DNA from: Candidatus Rifleibacteriota bacterium
GTDB taxonomy: Bacteria; Muiribacteriota; Ozemobacteria; Ozemobacterales; Ozemobacteraceae
Length of the DNA stretch: 6,874 bases
Assembly: GCA_028691595.1 (NCBI GenBank)
Contig: JAQUZA010000167.1
Span: forward strand, 1-6,874
Direction of reading: 5' to 3'
Shown: piece by piece, positions 6,390-6,874 of the stretch
How the letters are laid out: each line of letters starts with the position of its first letter
Position numbering within the stretch: position 1 is the stretch's first letter
Made by a program: the position numbers and the translations under genes
The notes under the pieces: model-generated
What the model saw: the letters and a program-made list of their open reading frames with translations, nothing else
The model's database searches: none
What the model was told of the DNA's origin: nothing

Positions 6390-6874
6390 ATGAGCAACGC
6401 TAATAAAATCATGGAACTGGCTGAAAAGTATCGCGATTATACTGCTAAAAACCTTGGCAAGATGATTAAAATCCCTTCTGAGAGCATGAAAGAAAAAGAC
6501 GTACAGGCTGAAGCCGCACGTCAGATGAAAGAAGCCGGTTTTGATGAAGTTCGTATCGATGGCCTCGGAAACGTAATCGGTCGCATTGGCAACGGCAAAA
6601 CCGTAATCGCCATCGACGGCCATGTTGATACTGTTGGTGTCGGTAACCGCGCTAACTGGGAATTTGATCCTTTCTCCGGCGAGGTAAAAGATGGTTTTGT
6701 CTGGGGTCGTGGCACCATCGACCAGGAAGGCGGCATCGCCTCTGCCATCACCGCTGGTCGCATTCTTAAAGATATGGGTTTTGATCGTGACATTACCTTT
6801 TATGTTGTCAGCTCCGTCATGGAAGAAGACTGCGACGGTCTCTGCTGGAAATATCTCGTAGAAGAAGAAAAACT
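6390..6874 (+). CDS. ygeY: YgeY-like M20 family metallohydrolase, N-terminal part only
   Basis: The gene runs off the right edge; 161 whole codons are visible of a usual length near 400. The start ATG at 6390 has GGAG six bases upstream. M20 peptidase/amidohydrolase landmarks are present in order: DGHVDTVG at residues 76-83 (metal ligand H78, D80), GRGTIDQEGG at 106-115 (D111, the expected bridging metal ligand) and VMEED at 143-147 (E145 as expected general base, E146 as metal ligand). These residues, with WEFDPFSG at 90-97, fit the YgeY branch, often annotated as selenium metabolism-linked hydrolase. The family removes acyl or carbamoyl-type groups by a two-metal mechanism; the exact substrate is not shown. 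No signal peptide, so cytoplasmic. It has its own promoter with a palindrome over it. In E. coli, ygeY sits near the carbamate kinase gene yqeA; here a kinase gene lies about 5 kb away on the other strand. Confidence 0.9.
   Translation, partial: MSNANKIMELAEKYRDYTAKNLGKMIKIPSESMKEKDVQAEAARQMKEAGFDEVRIDGLGNVIGRIGNGKTVIAIDGHVDTVGVGNRANWEFDPFSGEVKDGFVWGRGTIDQEGGIASAITAGRILKDMGFDRDITFYVVSSVMEEDCDGLCWKYLVEEEK

Noticed and set aside
6300..6793. Two minus-strand open frames opposite the ygeY-like gene
   Set aside because: Both are shadows of the plus-strand frame, which carries the M20 metal-binding motifs.

Overview
The window looks like chromosomal DNA of a bacterium that probably lives without oxygen and probably has a Gram-negative type envelope. 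I infer this from the carbamate kinase and YgeY-type hydrolase pair, a predicted exported or lipid-anchored coiled-coil protein, and a small membrane-anchored protein. The phylum cannot be fixed from the sequence. An under-sampled lineage is plausible, because three of the six genes resemble nothing I can name beyond general helical, TPR or TerB-like patterns. I see no RNA genes, insertion sequences, CRISPR arrays, phage genes or attachment sites.

Layout. Positions 1-1285 (minus strand) hold a two-gene operon. A carbamate kinase gene (335-1285) is followed after 15 bases by the 5' part of a gene for a likely fold-type II PLP enzyme (start at 319), which runs off the left edge. A good sigma-70-like promoter (-10 at 1424-1429) lies about 130 bases upstream of the kinase. 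Next comes a 518-residue exported, coiled-coil-rich protein (1469-3025, minus). It is divergent from a 185-residue membrane-anchored protein (3280-3837, plus), and the 254-base gap between them carries promoter-like elements for both. That small gene converges with a 754-residue protein with a TerB-like patch and C-terminal TPRs (3874-6138, minus). A 251-base gap, rich in perfect palindromes and holding divergent promoter candidates, separates it from the 5' part of a ygeY-like M20 metallohydrolase gene (6390 to the right edge, plus).

How the genes may work together. Carbamate kinase, YgeY-type hydrolases and PLP-dependent lyases occur together in bacterial clusters linked to anaerobic breakdown of purines and other nitrogen compounds. 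In those pathways a carbamoyl group ends as carbamoyl phosphate, and carbamate kinase makes ATP from it. Here the set is split. The kinase and PLP genes leave the window to the left and the hydrolase to the right, with three unfamiliar genes between them. These three may be an unrelated insertion or may belong to the locus. The sequence alone does not decide.
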